A stretch of DNA of 43,075 nucleotides from Bacillota bacterium (GTDB lineage: Bacteria > Bacillota > Clostridia > Christensenellales > Aristaeellaceae), in the NCBI GenBank assembly GCA_023402355.1, contig JAEXCG010000018.1, positions 1-43,075 on the forward strand. The letters are read 5' to 3'. The notes below the pieces were generated by a model. The model was not told where the DNA came from and ran no database searches. It saw nothing but the letters and a program-made list of their open reading frames with translations. Below, one piece after another: positions 31,673-39,658 of this stretch. The position numbers were made by a program, and so were the translations under genes. Each line of letters starts with the position of its first letter. The stretch's first letter is position 1.

Positions 31673-32539
31673 TTGGCTGGAAACCTTTGTCTATTTGCAA
31701 CTGCCCTGCTGTGGAGCACAGCGGGCGCGCTCGTCAAGTACCTGCCCTGGAACGCCTTCGCCATCGCGGGCTTTCGCGGGCTGCTCAGCATGTTGTTGCT
31801 CATGGGCTTCCGGGCCGCGAGCCGCCGCCGCGGCATTTGGGGAGCTCTGCCCTGCCTAAGCGCCGCCAACCTGCGTATCGGCCTATTTATGTTTCTGACC
31901 TCGACCTGCTATACGCTCTCGATCAAGCTGACGACCGCAGCGAACGCCATCGTCCTGCAGTACATCGCGCCCGTGCTCGTCCTCCTGTACGCCGTACGCT
32001 TTGAGGCGAAGAAGCCGAACGCAAGCAGCGTCCTGCTCACCCTCGCGGTGTTCGGCGGCTGCGTCCTCACCTTCGCCAGCCAGCTTTCCCCCACGGGCGC
32101 GCTGGGCAACCTGATCGCCCTGATGAGCGGCTTTGCCCTTGCCGGGCAGGTCATCGCCTCGCGCAAGGCAGGGGCCGATCCCATGGACGGGCTCATCATC
32201 GGCAGCGCGATCAGTTTCCTGCTCTTTGCGCCGCTGTTGTTCTTCGAACCGCGCAGCACCTTCACGCCCGCCACGCTCGCCGCGGGCCTCTTCCTGGGGC
32301 TCTTCCAGTACGGGCTCGCCAACGTGTGCTATGCCCACGGAATCGCGCGCACGGACGGGGTCACCGCCTCGCTCCTGCTGACGCTCGAGCCGGTGCTCAC
32401 GCCGGTGTGGGTCTACCTCACGACGGGGGAACGCCCCTCCGGACTCGCAGTCGCGGGCTTCGTATGCGTCGTAGGCGCGGCCCTTACACAGTCCCTCCTC
32501 GCCGCACGCGGCGAAAAGAACTGCCCTATAGACGGATAA
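31673..32539 (+). CDS. EamA/DMT-family transporter
   Basis: Membrane protein, 288 aa, with ten predicted membrane segments in two EamA repeats (first half ending about residue 135, second starting at GNLIALMSGFALAGQVIA). The repeat signatures NAIVLQYIAPVLVLLYA and SLLLTLEPVLTPVWVYL are typical. The start is TTG at 31673, one base after the kinase stop, with GAGGAGG inside the kinase gene as ribosome site, so it is translationally coupled. Substrate of this drug/metabolite-type exporter or importer is unknown; context suggests a sugar or breakdown product. Confidence 0.9.
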   Translation: MAGNLCLFATALLWSTAGALVKYLPWNAFAIAGFRGLLSMLLLMGFRAASRRRGIWGALPCLSAANLRIGLFMFLTSTCYTLSIKLTTAANAIVLQYIAPVLVLLYAVRFEAKKPNASSVLLTLAVFGGCVLTFASQLSPTGALGNLIALMSGFALAGQVIASRKAGADPMDGLIIGSAISFLLFAPLLFFEPRSTFTPATLAAGLFLGLFQYGLANVCYAHGIARTDGVTASLLLTLEPVLTPVWVYLTTGERPSGLAVAGFVCVVGAALTQSLLAARGEKNCPIDG

Positions 32540-32540
32540 A

Positions 32541-32582
32541 CACGCGATCCCCGGCGGCAAAAATGCCGTCGGGGATCGCGTG
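32541..32582. terminator. Strong hairpin after the plus-strand operon
   Basis: CACGCGATCCCCGGCGGC and GCCGTCGGGGATCGCGTG form an 18-bp stem with one G-U pair right after the EamA gene. The T run is weak, but position and strength fit a terminator. Confidence 0.75.
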
Positions 32583-32598
32583 ACTTTCTATTTGCCGC

Positions 32599-32725
32599 TT
32601 ATAGGCGCCAAGCGCTGCTTTCCTGCTGCATGGCGTACAAGTTTGGTATATTCACCTGCCTTTGCAAAAGCTCCCCGTGCGAGCCCCGCTCAGCCACGCG
32701 CCCCTCTGCAAACAAGGACGAGGGC
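32599..32725 (-). pseudogene. Fragment: C-terminus of an ABC exporter (minus strand)
   Basis: In the minus-strand frame the sequence reads LFAEGRVAERGSHGELLQ, then NLYAMQQESSAWRL and a stop. This is the end of an ABC exporter nucleotide-binding domain, where 'G-R-x-x-E-x-G-x-H-x-E-L-L' follows the D-x-I-x-V-L strand. Upstream of it the frame breaks (ALVL in a different frame) and the rest of the gene is absent. It faces a second ABC fragment on the plus strand. Confidence 0.75.
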
Positions 32726-32860
32726 GTCCTGCGGGACGCGGAGAGTGAACCGGCGGTGCAGGAAGGCGCTTTCGCACCTGGTCGCGGGCAAAACGATGCT
32801 GATCATCGCCCGCCGCATGCGCACGGTGGTGGGGCCGACAAGATCGTCGTGCTCAGCGAA
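32717..32860 (+). pseudogene. Fragment: ABC exporter ATPase end (plus strand)
   Basis: Pieces in three frames together read like the D-loop to switch region of an ABC exporter: DEGVLRDAESEPAVQE, then ALSHLVAGKTMLIIARRMRT, then ADKIVVLSE. Two frameshifts separate them, and the H-loop His of 'IAHR' has become Arg (IARR). Walker motifs are missing. This is a decayed remnant and is opposite in orientation to the neighbouring ABC fragment. Confidence 0.75.
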
Positions 32861-33064
32861 TGCGCGCGTCTACGCAGTAGAGCTCGCTTAGGATGTTCTC
32901 GACCTCCGGGATGAGCACAGCAGGACGGGCTTCCACCGTCGCAGAATCTACGGGAAAGCGCGCCCTGTCTCGTTTTCCACGCAGTAGATCGTGAGGCTGC
33001 CCCGCTCGAACACGTCGCTGAGCAGGTAGCCCCGGAAGATTGAACTTTCGACCGTGCAGCTCAT
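32853..33064 (-). pseudogene. Frameshifted small ORF of unknown function
   Basis: From ATG 33064 the frame gives MSCTVESSIFRGYLLSDVF, then ...IYCVENETG and a premature stop. Shifting by one base continues a natural-looking protein: RFPVDSATVEARPAVLIPEV, then ENILSELYCVDARIR and a stop. The intact product would be about 70 aa. I do not recognise it. Either a decayed gene or a fragment of a larger one; a sequencing error is possible. Confidence 0.5.
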
Positions 33065-33352
33065 TCTGCGGCCGCCACCGCTGTCCGCCGCGCCGGGAGC
33101 AAATGTATCTTCAGCACGTCCCCCGGCGCGCTCGCCTCCGTCCCCTGTGCTCATTCTTCGATCATCCCGTATGTTACCCCAATCTAACCATGAGTTATAA
33201 GACCCCCACCGCAGCGGGCTTGCGGGGCGGATTACCGCCGTCCACCCGATACTGTCAGTATATTTTTCCCAGCAGCCCTGTTAGCCCCCGCTGGCGGGAA
33301 TCCGATATAGCTGATGGTCAAACGATTGGTTTCCAGGTCCTCCCATTCAGAA
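33065..33352. other. Region without a recognisable gene
   Basis: Mixed-composition sequence between the frameshifted ORF and the SseB-like gene. Two short GC hairpins are visible (GGCGG/CCGCC near 33225-33237 and CCGCA/TGCGG near 33210). I see no convincing ORF; the minus-strand frame that begins within the SseB-like gene lacks a ribosome site. Confidence 0.5.
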
Positions 33353-34213
33353 TTACAGTGCTTCAAGACCTTTGTAAATACAGTAAAAACCATCTCCATG
33401 AAGCGCCAGTTTTGCATTGAACCGTTGAACATCTGCCGGAATAAACCCTACTGGCGCATAAAAGCACCTCGCATTGTATTTTGCACCAAGCATCGAAAGC
33501 TGCAATTTTTCTTCATCGGAAATCACCGGCTGTGATTGGGCGATATACCCCTTGACAAGGATGAATAGATAATCATGACCTTTTTCCATAATAATGCTTG
33601 GCATCGCGCCGGGATAATCGCAGGCAGAAACCAAGGTGTATTCCTGTAAGCTGCTTTCATGCTCCAGAACCGATTGCATAGCAAAATTCTGAATTTCACC
33701 CTCAGTCATTAAATCATTGCGGGTGTATTTGGGAATGCACACACCCCAATCTCTTTGAGGATAGCCGCTGTTCTCTTGAGAGGGATACTGTGCATGCAGC
33801 AAGCATTTTAAAAGAAATTGCTTTTCAAGGCAAAGTGATGTCGTAAACGGATCTATGATAATTCCATTTAGGGTTTCGTTATGAAAGACCAATTCAATCA
33901 GTTTGTTTATATCCGTTACAGCGACATCACCATGATCCATTTTTTTAACCTCTCCATAATCAGACAACATCGCAGCGAAATACTTTCCATTGCTTTCAAT
34001 AATTTTTATACTGACATTTTCCCCATCCTGTGTTCCGGGCACGGGGACCCACTCGCCCTGATCCACAATCGCTTTAAGTGCCATCGCAAAAGTGATTATG
34101 TTTCGAGCGCTTGGTTCGGACTTGAGTCCCCGAATGGCTTTCTTCAATTTCAATCCGTTTTTTGCGTTTTTATAAGTTGCCTCTTTTGGCTTTGTCCAAA
34201 ATAATCGAAACAT
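33353..34213 (-). CDS. SseB-like protein
   Basis: A 286-aa soluble protein. Residues ~55-165 match the SseB N-terminal domain: GEWVPVPGTQDGENVS, KYFAAMLSDYGEVKKMDHG and the GIIIDPFT strand followed by a helix. The rest (VCIPKYTRNDLMTEGEIQNF, KGHDYLFILVKGYIAQSQP) resembles other SseB-fused proteins in gut Firmicutes. SseB-type proteins are enhancers of serine sensitivity or immunity-like partners; the actual role is unknown. ATG 34213 follows GGGAGGGG. Base composition is clearly lower in GC than in the flanking operons, suggesting transfer. It lies downstream of a frameshifted small gene in the same direction. Confidence 0.78.
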   Translation of the reverse strand: MFRLFWTKPKEATYKNAKNGLKLKKAIRGLKSEPSARNIITFAMALKAIVDQGEWVPVPGTQDGENVSIKIIESNGKYFAAMLSDYGEVKKMDHGDVAVTDINKLIELVFHNETLNGIIIDPFTTSLCLEKQFLLKCLLHAQYPSQENSGYPQRDWGVCIPKYTRNDLMTEGEIQNFAMQSVLEHESSLQEYTLVSACDYPGAMPSIIMEKGHDYLFILVKGYIAQSQPVISDEEKLQLSMLGAKYNARCFYAPVGFIPADVQRFNAKLALHGDGFYCIYKGLEAL

Positions 34214-34235
34214 CTCGCCCCTCCCCCATGGAAAT

Positions 34236-34254
34236 GCGGCGTTGTAAACGCCGC
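34236..34254. other. Hairpin just upstream of the SseB-like gene
   Basis: GCGGCGTT-GTA-AACGCCGC, a perfect 8-bp stem ending about 16 bases ahead of the Shine-Dalgarno, with no T run. Possible translational or processing element. Confidence 0.5.
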
Positions 34255-34315
34255 GCATCCCCTCTGACAGCATTTAAGCAGGTGAACTTCACAAAGCACA
34301 GTCGTTTCGCAGGCT

Positions 34316-34712
34316 TTAATCATCCTCTATTACCAGTTCAACAAACGTTTGGCCGTCTTGTTCAACCTCTTTATTATATACGTGTTTTCCGACGATGCCC
34401 AGCAGATATTTGATATTCTCAATTTTTCCCAGATAACTTCAGATAGCAAACCTCTTGGCTTTCCGCATTTTCCTCCTCGTAGAAATCTTCAACTGCCACG
34501 CAAAATGCATCGAGAACGTCCTCCAAAGGATATTGCGATACATCCTGGGGAATTTCCCCTTCTTCAAGATCAGGCTCCTGCACAAAGCTGAGCGAAGTAA
34601 CGTACTGTACCCCGCCGAGAGAAGTGCCTACCGTTTGATAAATATGGTTGACGACCTTTTTATATCGGGGCTCAGCGTATTTATCCGCTTCGTAGATCCT
34701 AATATCCTTCAT
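34316..34712 (-). pseudogene. Frameshifted small acidic protein gene
   Basis: ATG 34712 follows AGGAG. The first frame gives MKDIRIYEADKYAEPRYKK, then about 75 more residues of acidic protein (DLEEGEIPQDVSQYPLEDVL), ending LKLSGKN at 34419. A one-base shift near 34440 continues in natural-looking sequence: YLGKIENIKYLLGIVGKH, then ...EVEQDGQTFVELVIEDD and a stop at 34316. The restored product would be about 130 aa. Not recognised. It precedes the SseB-like gene by about 100 bases in the same direction and shares its lower GC. Either a recently broken gene or a sequencing slip. Confidence 0.6.
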
Positions 34713-34804
34713 GATCATTCTCCTGTTGTCACGCGCAATATGGGTTCCCATCAGCCGTTCGGGGCATAACCCGGCTTTTCTAAATCCAGTGCCCCTGCCT
34801 CAAG

Positions 34805-37594
34805 CTACGCTCGCTTCCCTCCGTCGTCCAGCCAGCGCTGAATCGTTCCGATCAACTGCTCCACGTCGATGGGCTTTGCGATGTGGTCATTCATGCCGGC
34901 GCTGTGCGCCTTGCCCACGTCTGAGGCAAAGGCATTGGCCGTCAGGGCGAGGATCGGGATCGTGCGCGCGTCCTCGCGCTCCAGGCGGCGTATCGCCTCG
35001 GACGCCTGATAGCCGTTCATCACCGGCATCTGAATGTCCATCAATATGCAGGCGTACTCCTCCGGCGCGCACGCGCTGAAACGCTCCACGGCGATCCGTC
35101 CGTTTTCGGCGGTATCGACAAGCAGACCGTGCATCGCCAGCAGCTCCACCGCAATCTCCCGATTGAGCTCGTTGTCTTCCACCAGCAGGAGTTTTTTGCC
35201 CGTCAGGTCGACACGATGCCCCCCGGACGCGGTGGACCGGGCGCTTGCGCGCTCCTGACGGCAGAATTTGTGGAAGGTATGAATCATCTTGGATTTGAAC
35301 AGCGGCTTCGTAATAAAGGCATCCGCGCCAGCGAGCCGGAACTGATCCTCGATTTCAGAGTAATCATAGGCAGAGACGATGATGATGGGCACGTCCTCGC
35401 CCACCTGTTGCCGGATCAGCCTGAGCGTCTCCAGGCCATCCATGTCGGGCATCATCCAGTCCAGGATCACGGCGAAAAAGTCGTCCGCCGCCTCGTGAGC
35501 GGTAACGACGCGGCGGACGGCCTCCTGACCGGAAAGCACCCAACTGCTGCGCATCCCCAGCTCATTGAGAATTTCGGATGCGCTTTCGCAGATGACCGGG
35601 TCGTCGTCCGCCACCAGAACGGGCAGCCCGGCCAGCACCGCGTCGTCCATCTCCTCCTCCTCGCACAGGTCGAAGGACACGGTGAAGATAAACCGGCTGC
35701 CCTCTCCCAGCCTGCTCTTGACCTCGATCGTCCCGTTCATCATACGCACGATATTCTGCGTGATCGCAAGGCCCAGTCCTGTGCCCTGAATGTTGCGTAC
35801 CTTGACCTCGTCCGCCCGGGAAAAGGGCTCAAAAAGATGCGGAGTAAAGCTTTCGGGAATCCCAATTCCAGTATCGGTCACCGTAAAAGCGTACTGCCCC
35901 TTGCCCCTCGCGAAGGACGGGACCTCCTGTATCCGCAGGCCGACGGTCCCGCCGTCGGGGGTGTACTTAACGGCGTTGGAGAGCAGGTTCACAAGGACCT
36001 GCTGCAGGCGCCCGCCGTCCGTCACTACCTTCTCGTGCCGAACGCGTTCGGCGTTGACTTGAAGCGTCTGGCGTTTTTGCGCGGCCAGAGGCCGAAATAC
36101 CTCCATCACCTCTTCAATTAATTCAGGAAGGGAAATCTCCTCGGGCACCAAGTCGATCTTCCCGCTTTCTATCTTGGACATGTCGAGGACCTCGTTGATG
36201 AGGTTTAGCAGATGCCGGCTGGCGATGTTGATCTTTCCCAGGCATTCCTGCATTTTTTCCGGGGCGTGCAGGTTGGCCTGCGCGATGACGGACATGCCGA
36301 TGATCGCGTTCATGGGGGTACGAATGTCGTGCGACATGGAGGCGAGAAAGTTCGTTTTTGCGTCGTTGGCGATCTGGGCCGCCTGGCAGGCATCCTCCAG
36401 CGCCTGTCGCTGGCGGTTCTGCTCCAGCCGCTCCTTCGTCATGTCCAGCCCCATGCTATAATAAGAAGGAATGCCATCCCAGCTATCCTCCGCGCTGACG
36501 TAACGGAACGTGGTTGAGACGATTTTGATTTTCCCGTCGCGGGTGACGATGCGCCGTTCCACCGCCGTGGCCTCGCCCGTATCCCGCGACTGCCGCATGA
36601 CTTTCTCGGCGTAATCCATGTCGTCCGGGTGGACATACGTGCATTTGGAGTGCAGCTCCCGTTCGAATTGCTCCTTTGTGTAGCCGATCATGTCCAGATA
36701 CTCACCGCCGTACCACAGAACCGTCCTCATGTCGCGGGCATCCACGCGCGCGAAGCCGCCGTGGACGCTTTCGAGCAGCGCGTCCCGCTCCTGGTCCTTT
36801 TTCGCCAGCTTGTACTCTGTGCTGAAGGAATCGTGGGACAGCTCCAGCCGCGCCCGGCGGCCCTCCCAGTTGATCTCTAGATCCTTAATGATGAATGTCC
36901 GCTCCAGCGTCGGATTAAAAAATTCCCACTTATAGAACTCCTCGGTGCATAGCCTGTCGTTGGTGCAGAAGGGACAGGGCGAGGTCCGCCCCTGGATCAC
37001 CTCGTAGCACTTACGACCCAAGAACTGGGGTGCCTGTCCACCCAGCACCTTGCAGGAGGTCTGGTTCAAATACAGGAGCTCGTAGGTTTCCATGTCGCAG
37101 ATATAGGCGTTTCCCTCATAGGTATCCAGCACCGAGCGGAAACAATGCCGCTGCTGCCTGTGCAGCAGGGCCTGCTCCTCCCTGGCCGCGACTAGCTCAT
37201 CTACATCGGAAAATTCCGCCTGGAGCACCCGGTCTCCTGTCGCAGGGTCCTCGACAATCGTCCCCTGGAGGCGTGCCCAAGAAAAACCGCCAGGCTGCCG
37301 GGGCAGCCGGACGATCAGCGATAGATCGCGCCTTTCCCGCGCGGCCGCCTGCCTTACTGCCTGACGGATCGCCGCAAACTCCTCTGGAAGCTGTGCGTAA
37401 AACTGCTGCAACGTGCAATAGAGGCCGAAAAACCCATCCTGTACGTACGCGGTCATACAAAAAAAGCTGGTGTTTCCCCATAAGACCGTCAGCGGGTCGT
37501 CCAGCAGACAGCAAAGCACGCCCACCTTCAGCGATTCAAACGCACGAGGACAGCTAACGGGCGCAGCCCGACCGATCTTCTCTGTTTCTTCCAT
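34805..37594 (-). CDS. Hybrid sensor histidine kinase (PAS-HK-REC-REC)
   Basis: A 929-aa cytoplasmic signalling protein with no membrane segment. PAS-like sensor regions occupy about 20-400; one contains a cysteine cluster (SPCPFCTNDRLC), and another the PAS pattern VLWYGGEYLDMIGYTKEQF. HisKA has SHDIRTPMNAIIGM with phospho-His H422. The HATPase domain shows LLSNAVKYTP (N box), DTGIGIP and GTGLGLAI. Two receiver domains follow, with Asp phosphoacceptors D712 (ILDWMMPDMDG) and D853 (LMDIQMPVMNG). It is likely a phosphorelay hub; no Hpt domain or output gene is adjacent. GGGG lies 8 bases before the ATG, and it has its own promoter. Confidence 0.93.
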   Translation of the reverse strand: MEETEKIGRAAPVSCPRAFESLKVGVLCCLLDDPLTVLWGNTSFFCMTAYVQDGFFGLYCTLQQFYAQLPEEFAAIRQAVRQAAARERRDLSLIVRLPRQPGGFSWARLQGTIVEDPATGDRVLQAEFSDVDELVAAREEQALLHRQQRHCFRSVLDTYEGNAYICDMETYELLYLNQTSCKVLGGQAPQFLGRKCYEVIQGRTSPCPFCTNDRLCTEEFYKWEFFNPTLERTFIIKDLEINWEGRRARLELSHDSFSTEYKLAKKDQERDALLESVHGGFARVDARDMRTVLWYGGEYLDMIGYTKEQFERELHSKCTYVHPDDMDYAEKVMRQSRDTGEATAVERRIVTRDGKIKIVSTTFRYVSAEDSWDGIPSYYSMGLDMTKERLEQNRQRQALEDACQAAQIANDAKTNFLASMSHDIRTPMNAIIGMSVIAQANLHAPEKMQECLGKINIASRHLLNLINEVLDMSKIESGKIDLVPEEISLPELIEEVMEVFRPLAAQKRQTLQVNAERVRHEKVVTDGGRLQQVLVNLLSNAVKYTPDGGTVGLRIQEVPSFARGKGQYAFTVTDTGIGIPESFTPHLFEPFSRADEVKVRNIQGTGLGLAITQNIVRMMNGTIEVKSRLGEGSRFIFTVSFDLCEEEEMDDAVLAGLPVLVADDDPVICESASEILNELGMRSSWVLSGQEAVRRVVTAHEAADDFFAVILDWMMPDMDGLETLRLIRQQVGEDVPIIIVSAYDYSEIEDQFRLAGADAFITKPLFKSKMIHTFHKFCRQERASARSTASGGHRVDLTGKKLLLVEDNELNREIAVELLAMHGLLVDTAENGRIAVERFSACAPEEYACILMDIQMPVMNGYQASEAIRRLEREDARTIPILALTANAFASDVGKAHSAGMNDHIAKPIDVEQLIGTIQRWLDDGGKRA

Positions 37595-37673
37595 ACTATA
37601 ATCCCCTATTCAGGAGCCGTATCCCCTTAAGCCTCATTTGTGTTCACATGCCATTTTATTTTTATACAGTACA

Positions 37674-37702
37674 AGTATATCAAAGAATTGATTCTACGGC
37701 AA
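37674..37702 (-). promoter_or_regulatory. Promoter of the hybrid kinase gene
   Basis: TTGCCG - 17 bases - TATACT on the minus strand, about 80 bases before the ATG. Confidence 0.7.
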
Positions 37703-37748
37703 TGTTTTCGCGGGCTTACGGACAAATTCGCGTATCGTCCGTCCAAGC

Positions 37749-38894
37749 TTAGGCGGGGCCGGACGTTCCCGGTCCGTCCCCTTTCAGGATGAGGTCGAAG
37801 ATCGAACCGCCCCCCGTCCGGCTCGTCGCTTCGATCTGTCCACCGTGGCGCTCCACGATCAGCTTTACCACGGACAGGCCTAATCCGGAACCGGCGATCT
37901 GCTGGGAGCGGGAAGGATCAGCCCGGTAAAAGGGCTCGAAGATATGGGGCATGGCCTCCTCTCCGATGCCGATTCCGGTGTCCTCCACCCGAATGCGGAC
38001 GTCCGCCCCGCTTTGCTCCAGCCGCACGGCGACCGACCCGCCGCGTCGGTTGTACTTGACAGCGTTTTCAATCAGGTTGAAGACCGCCCGGTAAAGCAGA
38101 CTGGCGCTTCCCCGCACGGCCGCCTGCCCAGAAACGCGAAGCGAAACCCCGCCCGCCACCGCCTGGCCGGAAAGCTCCCGCACCGCCTGATCCAACAGGG
38201 GCCGCAGCTCCACCGCCTCTCCAACCGGTACGGCTTCCAGATTCGCCAGGGAAAGGAGCCCCTCCACCGTTTGGATGATGCGCTCTAGGCTCTCGCCCGT
38301 GTCCGCCATGAACTCCCGATAGTCCGCTTCCTGCGGATGCGGCGACATCTCCAGCACCTGAAGGGAGGACTTCATGACCGCCAGTGGTGTTTTGAGTTCG
38401 TGGGCGGCATTGGCGGCAAACGCTTTTTGAATGGAAAAGGAGCTCTCCAGCCTGTCCAGCATCCGGTTGAAGGCTTCCGTCAGGGCCAGTACTTCGCCCT
38501 GCGCGTCCTGCGTAGCGACCCTTTGGTGCAGGTGTAGGTCGTCGATTCCCCGAACGGATTCCGTCAGCCTCGTGAGGGGACGCAGAATTCGGCCGGCGCC
38601 CCAATAGGTACAGCCCACGCTCAGGACCGCAAGCAGCGCCATGACGACAAGAGACTGGACGGAGAACCGCAGGGACGCCTCCCGGTAAAACTCGCCCGTC
38701 GACGCAGGTGCAAGCCGATCCGCCGCGCTCCAGGTAGGGTCGATCTCCACCAGGTCCGACTCGATCAGCGCGGCATAATCGCCGTAATACGTGTCTGCGG
38801 CAAAGAGGGCGTTGCCCGTAAGCAGCAGGCACACAGAAAACAGAATTGCCCCCACAAATACGGTAAGCCGCACCTGCAACGTCCACTTTTTCAT
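37749..38894 (-). CDS. Membrane sensor histidine kinase
   Basis: A 381-aa classical sensor kinase. Two membrane segments (residues ~9-30 and ~80-98) enclose a small extracytoplasmic sensor of about 48 residues. A HAMP linker follows (GRILRPLTRLTESVRGIDD), then HisKA with NAAHELKTPLAVMKSS (H165). The HATPase domain has NLIENAVKYN, EDTGIGIGEE and GSGLGLSVVKLIV. Its start overlaps the end of the OmpR-type regulator gene by 4 bases (ATGA), so the two are translationally coupled partners. The short sensor loop suggests a membrane or cell-envelope signal. Confidence 0.94.
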   Translation of the reverse strand: MKKWTLQVRLTVFVGAILFSVCLLLTGNALFAADTYYGDYAALIESDLVEIDPTWSAADRLAPASTGEFYREASLRFSVQSLVVMALLAVLSVGCTYWGAGRILRPLTRLTESVRGIDDLHLHQRVATQDAQGEVLALTEAFNRMLDRLESSFSIQKAFAANAAHELKTPLAVMKSSLQVLEMSPHPQEADYREFMADTGESLERIIQTVEGLLSLANLEAVPVGEAVELRPLLDQAVRELSGQAVAGGVSLRVSGQAAVRGSASLLYRAVFNLIENAVKYNRRGGSVAVRLEQSGADVRIRVEDTGIGIGEEAMPHIFEPFYRADPSRSQQIAGSGLGLSVVKLIVERHGGQIEATSRTGGGSIFDLILKGDGPGTSGPA

Positions 38895-39577
38895 GGCTGT
38901 CTCTCCTCCGGGGCCTGAATTCGGTAGCCCTGGCCCCTCTGGGTGACAATGTAGTCCCCAGCCCCTGCCTCGCCCAGCTTTTTGCGCAGGGAATGGATAT
39001 GAATGCGAAAAGAATTTGAGAAGAGGTCCGTCTCGCTGTCCCAGGCGTGCTCGATGAGCTCCTCCGCGCTAACCACCCTTTCTGCGTGAGTCAGGAGGTA
39101 TTCCAAAATGGCGTATTCCTTTCGGGTCAGTTCCACCAGCGACAGGCCGCACCAGACCTGCCGGGCCGCCGTATCCACCCGGAGGCGGCCGCAGCAAAGC
39201 CTGGCGGGGGCGGTGATGAAGCTGCGCCGCAGCAGGCCCCGGACGCGGGCCTCCAACTCCCGGAACTCAAAGGGCTTGGTCAGATAGTCGTTGCTTCCTC
39301 CGTCCAAGCCGCTGATCTTGTCCTCCAGCGTGTTCCGTGCGGAGAGGATCAGGATGCGAAAGTCGGCGTCTCGTTCCCGGATGCGCCGCAGAACCTCCAT
39401 ACCGTCCACCCTGGGCAGATTCAGGTCCAAAATCATCAGGTCGTAATCGTTGAGGCCGTACAGCTCCAGGGCCTCCTCGCCATCATAGGCGCAGTCCACA
39501 GCATAGCCCAGCAGGCGAAGGCCCCTCGACACGTTTTTGGACAGGAGGACTTCGTCCTCTACCAGCAGCAGCTTCAT
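38891..39577 (-). CDS. OmpR/PhoB-family response regulator
   Basis: A 228-aa transcription factor. The receiver domain has the acidic pair in VEDE, phosphoacceptor D51 (ILDLNLPRVDG) and K in LTKPFEF. The C-terminal winged helix-turn-helix is typical (LTRKEYAILEYLLTHAERVV, FSNSFRIHIHSLRKKLGE, GQGYRI). It forms an operon with the membrane kinase. Its probable target is the peptidase gene immediately upstream, whose promoter carries an 11-bp-period TGTTA direct repeat. AAGGAGG precedes the ATG. Confidence 0.95.
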   Translation of the reverse strand: MKLLLVEDEVLLSKNVSRGLRLLGYAVDCAYDGEEALELYGLNDYDLMILDLNLPRVDGMEVLRRIRERDADFRILILSARNTLEDKISGLDGGSNDYLTKPFEFRELEARVRGLLRRSFITAPARLCCGRLRVDTAARQVWCGLSLVELTRKEYAILEYLLTHAERVVSAEELIEHAWDSETDLFSNSFRIHIHSLRKKLGEAGAGDYIVTQRGQGYRIQAPEERQP

Positions 39578-39597
39578 TCCGACACCTCCTTTTTTTC

Positions 39598-39626
39598 AGC
39601 ATACCGGACTTTTAAAGCCCTGTCAA
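39598..39626 (-). promoter_or_regulatory. Promoter of the two-component operon
   Basis: TTGACA - 17 bases - TATGCT on the minus strand, in the 81-base gap after the peptidase gene. Confidence 0.75.
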
Positions 39627-39658
39627 TGGCGGCGCATAGCACCTCCGCAGCTTGACGG

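Noticed and set aside
33232..33432. 66-aa minus-strand frame overlapping the SseB-like 3' end
   Set aside because: Starts inside the SseB-like gene in another frame, no ribosome site, no similarity I can recognise.
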